64,000 bases of DNA from Aureococcus anophagefferens (Eukaryota > Sar > Pelagophyceae > Pelagomonadales > Pelagomonadaceae), in contig NW_008705565.1 of the NCBI RefSeq assembly GCF_000186865.1, forward strand, positions 852,767 to 916,766, read 5' to 3'. The notes beneath the pieces were generated by a model, which did no database searches, had not been told where the DNA came from, and saw only the letters and a program-made list of their open reading frames with translations. The translations under genes were made by a program, and so were the position numbers. Positions within the stretch are counted from its first letter, which is position 1; each line of letters opens with the position of its first letter. Shown piece after piece: positions 28,865 to 38,648 of the stretch.

Positions 28865-30424
28865 GGAGGACGCGGGGGGTTCGCGTCCGGGCGTCCGGGG
28901 TGTCCGGCCGGCGTCCGGGCGCGTCCTGGGCGCGTCCTGGGCGCGTCCGGGCGTCCGGCGGGCGTCCTGGGGGCGTCCAGCCTGGACGCATGCGGAGTCC
29001 TCAGACAGGTCCCGAGAGCCGAACGTGGGTGCTCCGGAGCTGGTCGACAGGCCGCGTCTCGCCAGACGCGGTGCAGAAAAGTTTATGTCCGCGGGTGGAT
29101 ATGGGGCGCCGGGGAAGTGCCCCCTCCCGGGGGAAGTGCGGGAAAGAGTGCTCGAGTTGGGAGGCGTCCGGCAGAGTTCGGCCGCGGGCGGGGCGGTCAG
29201 CCGCGGCGAAACGCGCCGCGCTCCTTCGCGACGGCGGCGCCTCGGTTCTTCCTCGGCACTTCGGAGCACGCGCGAGTTGGCCGCGCGATGCGTTCTCATC
29301 GGCAGAGGGCCACGGCGACCGCGGTGCGAGTTCCACTGGACGCGAACTCATGCGCGGGAGCACGGGCGTGCGAGTCGGTGAGCGCGCAAGGCTCGCAGGT
29401 GCTTGCGTCGCCGTCAGTAGAGGCCGCCGAAGGACTGGCGCCACGCGCCCGCCCACGGGCCACCGAGGCTTCCTTGTGCCTAGGGTTTGTATCGACGTGG
29501 ACTTCGGCGGCGCGCAGCGCATCCGTCGCTCGACGGCAGAGGCAGCACGCTTCTTTGGGCTGCCCGAGCCCGAGCACCTGCGTCGTGACAACCCGCTGTT
29601 CAGAGGGGCGATGGTGAAGCGGCGGGCGCGTTCTCTTGGTCTGCGACGGGCGCGCGCGGCGTCCATACGCCGGCGTTGGGCAGCCGCGCCAAGACTTGCA
29701 CAATTATAACGTGCAGCTCGGACAGTCGATCCTCGGCAGAGTGGCGGTTGCTTCGACTGGCTGTGCTGCGACACGCTGCCGCGGCCGTCGCCGTGCCCCG
29801 CAGCGGACTGGTTGAACAGGCTACGCATTTCAGGAACGCGTAGCTACAACTCGGCCCGCAGAATCGGCGGCGCGCCCCATAGCGGCGCGCGCTCGCACGC
29901 CGACTCGCACCGCATCATCTGCTCGTTCCAAGGGCTGCCCCGTAGCTCCAGGTCCGTCGGCGTGCTGCCGGGGCGTGCCGGGGCTGACGCGAGGCCCGGC
30001 GAGAGAACAACCCTCAGACCAGACGCCACGACCCACGACCCGGCGAAAAGGTTCGCGCGCGCGAACCCCGTCTCAGGAACTCCGCGAGGACCTTGTGCCG
30101 GCCGGCCGCGACCGCAAATTCACCGCTCGCAGCGCAGCGACCACGCCCCCTACGCGCGACGCGCGGTCGAGGCTACCGCCGCCCCGTCCCCCACCGACCG
30201 CCACGCGTGCTCCATTACCCGCCGCGGGAGGTGGCTGCTGGCTCCACTACAGTAATGTCAATCTATAGCTAGTCTCCAAATCGCATCAGCGAGTACTCTG
30301 GGCGCCTCGGACTGCTGCTGGGCGCGTCCTGGGCGCGTCCGGGGCGCGTCCGGGCGTCCGGCGTGTCCGCCGGGCGTCCGGGCGCGTCCGGGGCGCGTCC
30401 GGGCGCGAACCCCCCGCGTCCTCC
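28865..30424. mobile_element. 1.56-kb element with exact 21-bp terminal inverted repeats
   Basis: 28865-28885 begins GGAGGACGCGGGGGGTTCGC and its exact reverse complement (21 of 21) ends at 30424. Just inside both ends are direct arrays of GGGCGCGTCC / GGGCGTCCGG on the plus strand (28884-28985 and 30308-30400). The interior has several open frames but no protein I recognise and no transposase motif, so it looks non-autonomous. No target duplication could be fixed because flanks ATGG/CCAT merge with the ends. It covers the promoter region of the sulfotransferase and abuts the gene at 30.4-31.6 kb. Confidence 0.7.
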
Positions 30425-31562
30425 ATGGTGTCATAAGAAGATCAACACAGCATTTTTTTACACCTTGTCGTCCGCCGCGACGCTCGCGCGGCCCGCGCGG
30501 CTTGGCGAGGAGCGCCGAGAGCCCCGGGACGGCCGCGAGCGTCGCCGCGCGCTCGGCCGCGCGCGGGATCTCGATGAGCGTCTCGTCGCTCTGCGCGCAC
30601 TCGGCGACGCGTACGTCCGCGTTGAGGTAGCCGACGCCGCAGCCGAGGCCCGCGTAGAAGCACGTGCAGAATCCGCAGCAGCCGCAGCAGCCGTCGCGGC
30701 AGGCGTCGGAGACCTCGACGCGCTCGAAGCTTTTTGTCTTGACGACGAGGGACCCGGGCGAGTAGAGCGAGAGCTCGCCGCGCGGCGGCACGAGGCGCGC
30801 CTCCGTCACGTCCGCCCACCTCGTCGTCGTGCGGGATCGCCGCGTCGAGAGGGAGACGTGCGTGTCGGAGACGCGGATCGTCGCGGTCCGCTTGCCGCGG
30901 AGGACGAACAGGGCGACAGCGGGCCCGACGACCGCGAAGATGCAGGCGACGGTCACAAAGGTCGCGAGCGTGTTGTCCTCGCCGCACGCCGCCGACGCCG
31001 TGCCCCAGAGCACGTGCTTGACGACGGCGTTGGGCTTCATGAGCGAGTCGACGACCGCGAAGAAGGCGCCGGCCGCGAAGGCCGCCGGGGGCCAGAGCCA
31101 GACGGAGAAGAGGGGCGCGCGCCAGACGTCGAGGGCGTCGCCCTCGGCCGCGCCGAGCCGCGCCTCGTGGTCCTCGAAGACGTCGGCGATCCAGGGCGGC
31201 GGCGACTGGCACGGCTGCACGCAGCACGCGTTCGGGCAGAGCCGCGGGCAGCAGAGGTTCGCGCCGTCGCTCTGGTTGATGGCCGCGATGGCCGCTTCGA
31301 GCCGCGCCCTCGTCGCGCCGTCGCCGCAGTAGACGAGCTCCCACTCGGGGAAGGCGCGGTAGCTTGTTCTCCGGTTGACGCCGAAGCCGTCGGCGGCCGC
31401 GGCGTCCGGGTCGACGCCCGCGGTCTTGGGGAGGAAGAGGTTCTTGACGCGGTCGTCGAGGTGCCCCGTCTCTTCGACCTCGACCCAGTGGCGCGACCCG
31501 ACCCAGAGGCTGTGCTCGGCGCGTTGCGTGACGCCGAGGAGGGTGCGCCAGCCCGGTACAAC
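30258..31562 (-). CDS. two-helix membrane protein of unknown family; 3' end runs into the TIR element
   Basis: The open frame starts after a stop near 31568 and has no in-frame ATG before residue about 160, so a 5' exon is missing or a start has been lost. Visible: RHWVEVEETGHLDDRVKNLF, a Cys cluster LCCPRLCPNACCVQPC, two membrane helices (LFSVWLWPPAAFAAGAFFAV and FVTVACIFAVVGPAVALFVL), a beta-rich PH-like stretch (IRVSDTHVSLSTRRSRTTTR) and a second Cys cluster CRDGCCGCCGFCTC. The last about 55 residues (RTRGVRARTRPGRARTPGG on) are encoded by the repeat at the end of the neighbouring TIR element. Function unknown. Confidence 0.5.
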   Translation of the reverse strand, partial: VVPGWRTLLGVTQRAEHSLWVGSRHWVEVEETGHLDDRVKNLFLPKTAGVDPDAAAADGFGVNRRTSYRAFPEWELVYCGDGATRARLEAAIAAINQSDGANLCCPRLCPNACCVQPCQSPPPWIADVFEDHEARLGAAEGDALDVWRAPLFSVWLWPPAAFAAGAFFAVVDSLMKPNAVVKHVLWGTASAACGEDNTLATFVTVACIFAVVGPAVALFVLRGKRTATIRVSDTHVSLSTRRSRTTTRWADVTEARLVPPRGELSLYSPGSLVVKTKSFERVEVSDACRDGCCGCCGFCTCFYAGLGCGVGYLNADVRVAECAQSDETLIEIPRAAERAATLAAVPGLSALLAKPRGPRERRGGRQGVKKCCVDLLMTPWRTRGVRARTRPGRARTPGGHAGRPDAPRTRPGRAQQQSEAPRVLADAIWRLAID

Positions 31563-31585
31563 AACAACAATTTATGAGGCGCTGC

Positions 31586-32494
31586 CTAGCGCTTCCTGCG
31601 CGTGACGTATTTCGCCGTGTCCTTGACCTCGTGCTTGACGTAGGCCCACTCGCGCGACGAGTTCGAGCTCGTCGTCAGGATCGTCTGCCAGGAGTGCTTC
31701 GCCGTCGCGTCCTTGGCGAAGAGGCTGAAGTTCTGGCGCTTGAGGTCCCCCGCGAAGGCCGTCATCGGCGCCTGCGGTCCGACCATGAGGTGGCCCGGGC
31801 ACCAGCCGAAGCCGACGCCCGAGCCGTTCATGTCGTTGTGCTCGTCGTTCAGCGCCTCGGGCTCGACGTAGACGCGGATCTCGTTCGGCGCGACGACGCC
31901 GAAGCGGTGCTGCTTGACGGTGGACGCCGTGTGGCCGTCGCCGACGACGCGGACGAACTTGATCGGCGCGCGGAAGATGACGCGCTTCTCGCTCGCCTCG
32001 GTGGACGACTCGTAGATCGTGAGCTTGCCGCCGCCGAGCTTCACGAGCCGCGGGTGGCCGTCGAGCGCGAGCACCTCGGACTTGGCGACGCGGCTCGGCG
32101 CGAGGCGGCCGACGACCGTGGCCTTCGTGAGCGCCGCGGCGCGGCCGAAGAGCGCCGACGCGGAGCCGCGGCGCTTCGACGGCTCCGGTGGCGGCGGCGC
32201 GACTCCGGCGGCCGGCTGGTAGGCGACGGAGCCGCCCGCAGGCGGCGGCGGCGGCGCGACGCTCGCGACGACGACGGGCTGCTGGGCGACGACCGGGTGG
32301 CTCGCGACGACGACGGGCTGCGGCGCGACCGGGTGGCTCGCGACGACGACGACGGGCTGCGGCGCGACAGGCTGGCTCGCGACGACGACGACGGGCTGCG
32401 CGGTGGCGACCGGCTGCTGGTAGGGCGTCGCTGATGCGACCTCGAGCCGCGGGCCGCGTCGACGATTTGGGCCGGCACGAATGCGCATTGCGCG
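31586..32494 (-). CDS. PH-like protein with QPVVVVASHPVAP repeats
   Basis: About 300 residues if started at MRIRAGPNRR (about 32494); an upstream in-frame start reaches 32605 but adds a low-quality leader. The N-terminal part has about five copies of a unit like QPVVVVASQPVAP, then a Pro-rich linker. From residue about 150 on (LALDGHPRLVKLGGGKLTIYE ... KRVIFRAPIKFVRVVGDG ... FSLFAKDATAKHSWQTILTT) the strand pattern ending in an amphipathic helix resembles a pleckstrin-homology domain. The basic end is YVTRRKR. Membrane or scaffold binding is inferred only. Confidence 0.6.
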   Translation of the reverse strand, partial: RAMRIRAGPNRRRGPRLEVASATPYQQPVATAQPVVVVASQPVAPQPVVVVASHPVAPQPVVVASHPVVAQQPVVVASVAPPPPPAGGSVAYQPAAGVAPPPPEPSKRRGSASALFGRAAALTKATVVGRLAPSRVAKSEVLALDGHPRLVKLGGGKLTIYESSTEASEKRVIFRAPIKFVRVVGDGHTASTVKQHRFGVVAPNEIRVYVEPEALNDEHNDMNGSGVGFGWCPGHLMVGPQAPMTAFAGDLKRQNFSLFAKDATAKHSWQTILTTSSNSSREWAYVKHEVKDTAKYVTRRKR

Positions 32495-32686
32495 CGATGC
32501 TAGGCTCGGCGTTGCGGTCGAGACGCAGCTCTCGCAAGGAAGGTTGCGGGCGAAGCTTGAATATTCAAGAACCAATGTTGAGGTTCGCCGCAGCGCCGTC
32601 ACCACTCGAACTTCTGATGGTGGCCGCGAGCCCTACTCGGCAGGAGTACTTCGCCAATGGCAAGAAAGGCTGCCTCGTGCGGTCCG

Positions 32687-32736
32687 NNNNNNNNNNNNNN
32701 NNNNNNNNNNNNNNNNNNNNNNNNNNNNNNNNNNNN
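32687..32736. other. assembly gap (50 N)
   Basis: Exactly 50 undetermined bases, most likely a scaffold gap of conventional length rather than a measured one. The 5' end of the kinase-like gene at 32737 is lost in it. Confidence 0.99.
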
Positions 32737-34403
32737 GACCGGCGCCGCCTGGGCGAGCTCGCCGGCGCCGCGGGCTGCGTCGGCGACATGTACGGCCTGC
32801 CCCTGCCGCGGACGCCGCGGGAGGTGAGCAAGCTCGGCGCCGCGTGGCTCACGCGGTGCCTCCCAGGGCAGGAAAAGAGCGCGAAATTCCCAACTTCAAA
32901 GGCTCCTCTCTCGGCCGTTTTCCACTCGTTTCGGCTGATTTTTGGACGAGCGATCATCTCTTGGAACATGCTTTTTCCGGAACGCGCGCGCGCGGAACGC
33001 TCACGTTGAAGCGAACTTGAATCTCTCTTTTCCCGCCCAGGTGCTTCCACGCCGCGGGCACGCTGCCGAAGGACAACGCGGTGACGAAGATTGTGAAGGC
33101 CTACGAGCTGCCCGTGCACGGCGGCGCGGACTGCGCCGGCGGCGCGGGCCGCAAGCTCTTCCTCACGGTGGAGTACCTGAGCCCGGACCTCGCGCATCTA
33201 CACACGGAACTCTTCGTGAAACTGCCGTGGGAGCCCGACTGGCACATGCGCGGCGAGCTGAGCCTCGGCCTGGGCGACGGCGACGGGCTGGAGATCGCGA
33301 CCTACGTGTACCTGGAGCACCTGCTGCCCTGCCACGTGCCCAAGTACTACTTCGGGGACATCGACCGGTCCTCGACGAACTACGTGCTCGTCACGGAGCG
33401 CGTGCCCTACGCGGCGCGCGGCGCGGACCCCGAGGCCGTACCGCCCTACGCGCTGCGGCCCGCCTGCGGCAAGTACGAGGACTTCAAGCTCGCAAAGCCC
33501 GAGGCCTACTACAAGGCGCTCTTCCGCACCATGGGGCGCGTCGCGGCCTGGGACAAGCGGGGCCGCTTCGACGAGCATATGGAAATTTTCGACCAGATGA
33601 AGATGACGCAGCGCGTCGCCGGCCTGGCCGGCGACGCCTGGAAGCCCCGCCAGCGCACGAGCGAGGGCAAGTACGTCGCGGCGACGCCCGAGCGCGCCGC
33701 GGGCACGCGGAAGGCGCTCGGGTCCATCATCGACGCGGGCCTAAAATTCGTGAACGAGGTCGCGCCGTTCCTCTGCGAGCCGGCGGTGCTCGACCCGGCC
33801 TTCCAGGCGCGCTTCAAGGCCCAGATGCTCGACGCCCTCGTCTTCGCGGGGCTCGTGGGCAAGTTCGGCGCGAACGACTCCAAGTTCGTCGGGTTGACGC
33901 ACACGAACCTCCAGCTCGACAACGCGTACTTCTGGACGACGGACGACGGGGCGCTCGAGTGCGGCCTGCTGGACTGGTACATGTGCTCGCGCACGGCCAT
34001 GGCCCAGGTCTGGCTCGGCTGCCTCAGCGGCGCCGACGGCGAGTGCCTCGCGGGCCACGACCTCGACATCTTCAGAGCCTTCTCCGACGAGCACGAGGCC
34101 TTCGGCGGGCCCCGCGTGCCGCCGGAGGAGCTCCTCGAGCGCTTCACGCTCAACTTCCCGTCCTACATCATCGGCAACATCTCGAAGATCGAGACCCACA
34201 TCCTCAGCGAGGTGCCCGTGGAGAAGTGGACGGGGCTCACGTCGAAGGACGACGTCCTCGACGGGCCCTGGAACGCGCGCTGCTTCTCTCTCATGATCGC
34301 CAACGGCCTCTCCTACTGGTACCACAAGGGCGACGACCACCCGGGCGCCATCATGCTGAGGTGGGCCGCGAAGCACGACCTCGTCGTCGGGGACGCGGTG
34401 TAA
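32737..34403 (+). CDS. aminoglycoside-phosphotransferase/EcKinase-like protein, 5' truncated by gap
   Basis: About 490 residues remain once introner A3 (32856-33040) is removed, which joins AAWLTRC to FHAAGTLPKD. The order is that of the choline kinase/APH fold: LFVKLPWEPDW (the Lys strand), EIATYVYLEHLLPCHVPKYYF and YVLVTERVPY (hinge), then a catalytic-loop-like GLTHTNLQLDNAYFW and metal-site-like ECGLLDW. The usual HGD is replaced by THTN, so activity is uncertain. The long helical insert (residues about 170-290) resembles EcKinase/DUF1679-type proteins. The substrate is not predictable. The start is missing in the assembly gap. Confidence 0.65.
32856..33040 (+). mobile_element. introner family A, copy 3 (element 32864-33040, 177 bp)
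   Basis: Flanks GTGCCTCC (32856-32863) and GTGCTTCC (33041-33048) match at 7 of 8. Ends CAGGGCAGGAAAAGAG and CTCTCTTTTCCCGCCCAG. It shares with copies 1 and 2 the stretch GCGAAATTCCCAACTTCAAA through GATCATCTCT but lacks about 170 bases of the GC-rich interior, so it is a short variant. Spliced GT-AG, it restores the kinase frame. Confidence 0.9.
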
Positions 34404-34490
34404 AGCGGATGCTTGACGTCAAGGTGAAGAGGTTTTAGTGCGAGAGCTGATCGTGAGCTGCTCGGCGCGCGAGAGCTGCTCCGTTCGCAT

Positions 34491-35171
34491 ATGATGGCAT
34501 CGATGCGCCTGCTCGTGATCATCGGCGCCGCCGCGGCCTGGGTCGCGCCGCGGCCCACGGCGCGCCGGCCGTCGGCGCGCTTCTTCCTCGACCAGCTCCT
34601 GCGCGGCGCGCCCGCGAGCGTCGACGCCGAGGCGGCGGAGCTCTACGAGCTGCTCGCCGCGGCGTGGGCGCAGAACGCGCCCGTGGACGACGCGCGCGCG
34701 TCGGCGCTCGTCGACGCGCTCGCCGCCACGGAGCGCGCCTTCGACGTGGACTCGCTCGGCGGCGGGCGCTGGCTGAGCCTCTACACGCGGGGGCCGAAGC
34801 CCAAGTGGCAGAAGAACGCGGAGCTCGTGACGTTCGTGCGGAACCGGTCGGGCCAGACCTACGACGTGCAACGGCGCGCGGTCGTCAACTACGGCGAGAT
34901 CCTCGGCGAGGCGCTGAGCTTCAGCGCCGAGGGCACGTTCGCGCCGCGCAGCGGGTCGCGGACGCCCGTCGACGTCGACGTGTCCGTGACGTCCGGCGCG
35001 TTCACGGCCTTCGGGCGGCGGCTCGGCCTGCCCATCTCGGGGCCCGGCCTGCTCCGCGTCCGCTACGTCGACGACAAGCTCCGCGTCTTCGAGAGCCCGA
35101 CGGACTCGCCCGACAAGTGGGAGGAGCGCGGCCTCATGGTCGTGCAGGTGCGGGAGGCGCTCCTTACGTAA
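34491..35171 (+). CDS. plastid lipid-associated protein / fibrillin (PAP/FBN family)
   Basis: 226 residues. Fibrillins coat plastoglobules and stabilise thylakoid lipids. A bipartite leader MRLLVIIGAAAAWVAPRPTA has a signal peptide ending near AWVAP, equivalent to the ASAFAP plastid cleavage motif of algae with secondary plastids (aromatic W at the +1 position), followed by an Arg/Ser transit region. The mature part has the family core: AELYELLAA, LDSLGGGRWLSLYTRGPKPK-like, NRSGQTYDVQRRAVVNYG, then ISGPGLLRVRYVDDKLRVFE near the end. ATG at 34491, 34494 or 34503; the last (MRLLV) best fits a signal peptide. Confidence 0.85.
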   Translation: MMASMRLLVIIGAAAAWVAPRPTARRPSARFFLDQLLRGAPASVDAEAAELYELLAAAWAQNAPVDDARASALVDALAATERAFDVDSLGGGRWLSLYTRGPKPKWQKNAELVTFVRNRSGQTYDVQRRAVVNYGEILGEALSFSAEGTFAPRSGSRTPVDVDVSVTSGAFTAFGRRLGLPISGPGLLRVRYVDDKLRVFESPTDSPDKWEERGLMVVQVREALLT

Positions 35172-35186
35172 CTTCGGGAGTCGGCC

Positions 35187-36722
35187 CTAGGAGATGGCGG
35201 CGTCGGGCATGCCCGGCGCGGTGACGGGCCCCGCGGCGAGCGCGAACTTCTTGCCGAGGACCGTCGCGACGCCGTCGCCGTCGGTCTTGAGGAAGCCGAT
35301 GACCTTCTCGAGGAGCTTCTTCTTCTGGACGGCCGACGGCGCCGCGGGCGGCACCACGGGGAGGTCGCCGAAGGCGACGCGGTCGCCGTTCTTCGCGCCC
35401 GGGGGCACCTCGAGGAGCTTGACGACCGTGTGGTCCGCGTTCGACGCGCAGAGGACCATGCCGCAGGACTTGAAGCCCTGCATGGTCCGCGCCTTGAGGT
35501 TGGCGAAGATGAGGACCTTGCGGCCCCGGATGTCGTCCGCGCTCGCGTAGAAGGGCCGGAGGCCGGACGCGATCGTCCGCGGGCCGGCCTCCTCGCCGAT
35601 GTCGATCTCCTCGCAGTAGAGCTTCTCGGCCTCGGGGTGCTCCCAGCACTTGACGACCGTGCCGACGCGGATGTCGAGGGCCGGCGCGCTCGCGAGGCAG
35701 TCGCCCTCGGGCGACCCGTCGGACGCCGGGCCCGCGGCCGCGGGCGCCGCGGCCGCCTTCTTCGGCTTCTCCTTCTTCTCCTTCTTCGCCTTCTTCGGCG
35801 CGTCCGCGGGCGCGCCGGTGGGCGCCGCGCCCGTCGCCGGCGCCGCCTGGGCGGCGCCCTTGGCGGGCGCGGGCGCCGCGCGCGCGGGCAGGCGGAGCGG
35901 GCCGGGCGCGTTCCGCGGCAGGCCGAGCTCGCGGGCCGCGGGCCACGCCGCGGCCGGCGCGAGGGCGCGGCACTCGGCCTGGACCTGGTCCAGCCAGCGC
36001 GCCGCCGCCGGCGACGGCGCCGCGGCGATCTGGGCGCCGCGGGCCGCGTAGCACGCCGCGTCCGCCAGCGTGAGCCGCTCGCCCGCGAGGTAGCTCCGCG
36101 TCGCGAGCGCGGCCTCGAGCGCGTCGACGCCGCCGGCGCCGCCGGCGGCCCAGGCCATCCACATGGCCACGCGCGCCCGCTCGAGGGGCGTCGACCCGCA
36201 CAGGCCCGTGCCGGCCGCGAGCGACCGCGCGTACGCGTTGGCGGTCGCGAACGGCGCCGCGGCCGTCCGCGAGCACGCGGCCGCGAGCGCCGCGGCGACG
36301 GCGCCGTCGGCGGCCTTGGGCGGCGCCTTCGCGGGCTTGGGCGCCGCGGCCTTTGGGGCGGCGGCCTTTGGGGCCGCGGCCGCGGGCGCGGCGGGCGCGG
36401 CGGCGCCCTCCTTGTGCGCCTTCTTCTTCGCGTCCTTGAGCGCCTTCTTCGCCGCGGCCTTTTGCGCGTTCTTGCTCGGGCCGCCCTCGTCGCCGCCGGC
36501 CGCCGCCGCCGCCGCCTCCTGCTTCTTCTTCTCCTTCTCGGCCTTCTTCTTCGCCGCCTTGTCGACGAGCGCCAGCGGGTGGCCCGGGTCCAGCGCCGTG
36601 ATCTTCTCCTTGATCGCCACGAGCGCGTCGACGGCGGTCTTGATCGCTGCCTTGTCCTGTCCGGCCTTGGCCGCCTTCACGGCTTCGCCGGCAGCGGTCG
36701 CCGCAGCGACGAGCTCGTCCAT
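35187..36722 (-). CDS. Arc1p/AIMP1-like tRNA-binding cofactor (WHEP, GST-C-like, EMAP-II domains)
   Basis: 511 residues. Binds tRNA and scaffolds aminoacyl-tRNA synthetases in the cytosol. Residues 1-60 look like a WHEP helical hairpin (LVAAATAAGEAVKAAKAGQD ... AIKEKITAL). A Lys/Ala-rich linker is followed by a GST-C-like helical bundle (about 170-260: RSYLAGERLTLADAACYAA). After a second Lys/Pro/Ala linker comes a complete tRNA-binding/EMAP-II domain from about residue 345: LDIRVGTVVKCWEHPEAEKL, YCEEIDIGE, PRTIASGL, VLIFANLKARTMQG and SCGMVLCAS, then the C-terminal EMAP subdomain. Arc1p has the GST-like and EMAP parts; a WHEP here is an interesting addition. Convergent with fibrillin, 15 bases apart. 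Confidence 0.88.
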   Translation of the reverse strand: MDELVAAATAAGEAVKAAKAGQDKAAIKTAVDALVAIKEKITALDPGHPLALVDKAAKKKAEKEKKKQEAAAAAAGGDEGGPSKNAQKAAAKKALKDAKKKAHKEGAAAPAAPAAAAPKAAAPKAAAPKPAKAPPKAADGAVAAALAAACSRTAAAPFATANAYARSLAAGTGLCGSTPLERARVAMWMAWAAGGAGGVDALEAALATRSYLAGERLTLADAACYAARGAQIAAAPSPAAARWLDQVQAECRALAPAAAWPAARELGLPRNAPGPLRLPARAAPAPAKGAAQAAPATGAAPTGAPADAPKKAKKEKKEKPKKAAAAPAAAGPASDGSPEGDCLASAPALDIRVGTVVKCWEHPEAEKLYCEEIDIGEEAGPRTIASGLRPFYASADDIRGRKVLIFANLKARTMQGFKSCGMVLCASNADHTVVKLLEVPPGAKNGDRVAFGDLPVVPPAAPSAVQKKKLLEKVIGFLKTDGDGVATVLGKKFALAAGPVTAPGMPDAAIS

Positions 36723-36840
36723 AATCAGCGAGTACGCTTTGGTGCACCTTGAAGCCTTGTTGCACTTCCGGAGGGATCCAACTCCGACTAAACTCCGACC
36801 GCCCGGAGACGTCGGTGCCAGCTTTACGGTCTTCTTGTCT

Positions 36841-38337
36841 TCACGCGCCGACGGGCGGCGGCGGCGGGAGGTCCGCGGCGCCCGGCTCGGGGACGAGGAC
36901 CGCGGTGTCGTCGTCGCCCGGCCCGGAGCCCCAGTCGACGTAGTCGTCGGTCTCGGCGGCGGCGTACTCGTCGCGGAGGTCCGTGACGACGTCCCGCGCG
37001 TCGTCGAACTCGTCGAGGTTGTCGGCGAACATGGGCTCGCGGCGGTAGTTCTCCATGAACGCGTTGCGCTTGCGGATGCGGTCGTAGGCCGTGACCGTCT
37101 TCGCGAAGAGCTGGGCGATGCACGTGTGGTTCGCGAGGAGGAGGCCCGAGACCTTGTGCTTCGTCTCGACGTAGGGCGACTTGCGCGAGAGCGCGACGTT
37201 GTAGGACGCGGGGCCCCAGGGGATGAACGACACGAGGTTCCGGTCGCGGATGCGCTGGAGCGCCTTGTGGACCTGCGTCGGGTCGACGTCGCCCTGGATG
37301 ATGTTGAGGAGGCTCAGGTAGCAGCCCCGCCGCGGGTTCGCGGAGACCATGATGTTCTTGGGCTGCGTGAGCCGCCGCATGACGTCGAGGACGGACGTCT
37401 TCCGCACCGCGCCCGCGGGCCGCGCCGCGCGCGCGGCGTCGCCCTCGGGCGCCGGCGCCGGCGCCGCGGCCGGGTCCTGGGGCCGCGCCAAATCGTCCGC
37501 GGAGATGGTCAGCGGCGTGTAGCCCGTCATGAGGAAGTGGCACCGCGGCGTCGGCACGAGCGACGCGACGAGGCCCACGAGGTCGTTGTTCATGTAGCCC
37601 GGGTAGCGCAGCGTCGTCGTCGACGCGGCCATGACCGTGGACACGAGCGAGTTGATGTGGTGCACGGACGGGTTCGGGATGCGGAGCCGGTCGACGGCGA
37701 TGCGGTTCAGCGCCGTGTTGTCTAAAACGACGACGCAGTCCGCGTTGACCGTGAGTCTTTTGAGCGTGAGCATGGAGTTGTAGGGCTGGACGACGACGTC
37801 GCTCTGGTCCTCCTCCCAGTTGGGGAAGACGCTGTACGTCGACACGAGCTTCTTCGGGAAGTGGTCGTTGAGGTGCTCGAGGATGTAGGAGCCCATGCCG
37901 CTCCCCGTGCCGCCGGCGATGGAGTGGGTCAGCACGAAGCCCTCGAGGGAGTCGCTGTTGTCCGCCTCGCGGTCGAACATGTCGAGGAGCAGCTCCGAGT
38001 TCTCCTGCGCCTGCCGGTAGCCCGACGCCCAGTTGTTGCCCGCGCCGCCGCCCTCCTTGGAGATGAAGATGTTCTCCGGGTTGAAGAGGTCGCGGTGCAT
38101 GGAAGACTGGATGCTGTTGACGACGCGCGGCTCGAGGTCGAGCAGCAGCGCGCGCGGCACAAACCGCTCGTCGTCCGCCTGGTAGAAGAAGACGTCCTTC
38201 CGGTCGTCGCCCTCGACGGCGAACTCCTCGGGGAGGCCGTTGGGCTGGATGCCGTGCTCCGCCGTGATCTGCTTCCAGAACTCGCTCCCGATCTGGTTCC
38301 CGCACTGGCCCACGCAGAGCGTGATGATCTCCTTCAT
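36841..38337 (-). CDS. TUBG: gamma-tubulin
   Basis: 498 residues, no intron. Nucleates microtubules within the gamma-tubulin ring complex. N-terminal [28 protein letters not shown] and [14 protein letters not shown] are gamma-type. The GTP-binding tubulin loop is [12 protein letters not shown], and [15 protein letters not shown] is conserved. It is about 45 residues longer than usual, owing to an Ala/Pro-rich insert at about residue 280 ([20 protein letters not shown]) in the loop after helix H9-equivalent, and an acidic Pro-rich end. ATG at 38335-38337. Divergent from the next gene, with about 310 bases between the starts. No partner gene of the ring complex is nearby. Confidence 0.96.
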   Translation of the reverse strand: MKEIITLCVGQCGNQIGSEFWKQITAEHGIQPNGLPEEFAVEGDDRKDVFFYQADDERFVPRALLLDLEPRVVNSIQSSMHRDLFNPENIFISKEGGGAGNNWASGYRQAQENSELLLDMFDREADNSDSLEGFVLTHSIAGGTGSGMGSYILEHLNDHFPKKLVSTYSVFPNWEEDQSDVVVQPYNSMLTLKRLTVNADCVVVLDNTALNRIAVDRLRIPNPSVHHINSLVSTVMAASTTTLRYPGYMNNDLVGLVASLVPTPRCHFLMTGYTPLTISADDLARPQDPAAAPAPAPEGDAARAARPAGAVRKTSVLDVMRRLTQPKNIMVSANPRRGCYLSLLNIIQGDVDPTQVHKALQRIRDRNLVSFIPWGPASYNVALSRKSPYVETKHKVSGLLLANHTCIAQLFAKTVTAYDRIRKRNAFMENYRREPMFADNLDEFDDARDVVTDLRDEYAAAETDDYVDWGSGPGDDDTAVLVPEPGAADLPPPPPVGA

Positions 38338-38648
38338 GGTCGAAGAACCGACGGCGCGGCGCGCGGCGCGCCGGCGGATGCGGACGCGGCGCGACGCGGA
38401 CGCGGCGGCGGAGTCTGCGCCCAGATGCGCGCGGGTGGTGCGCCTCGGAGCTGCGCGCGCGAGTCGCGCTGCGCAGGCAAGTCGACTAAGCTTTTGGCGC
38501 CCAGATCGATGCTCTCCGATGCCGCTCGGCGACGGTGCACGTGAAGATCGGCCTGAAAATGGGCTTTGCAGTCGGGTTGCAGCCGGGCAGCATCAAAATC
38601 TTGCCGCCGGCGAAACAATGTGCTCTGAGATCTAGCTCGGAAGCGATT

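Noticed and set aside
29400..30250. Possible tRNA or small RNA genes in the non-coding stretch
   Set aside because: I could not build a cloverleaf with A and B box consensus by eye; nothing definite to report.
28886..30403. Possible transposase inside the TIR element
   Set aside because: Open frames exist on both strands but show no DDE/DDD pattern, zinc finger or compact hydrophobic core; composition alone explains them.
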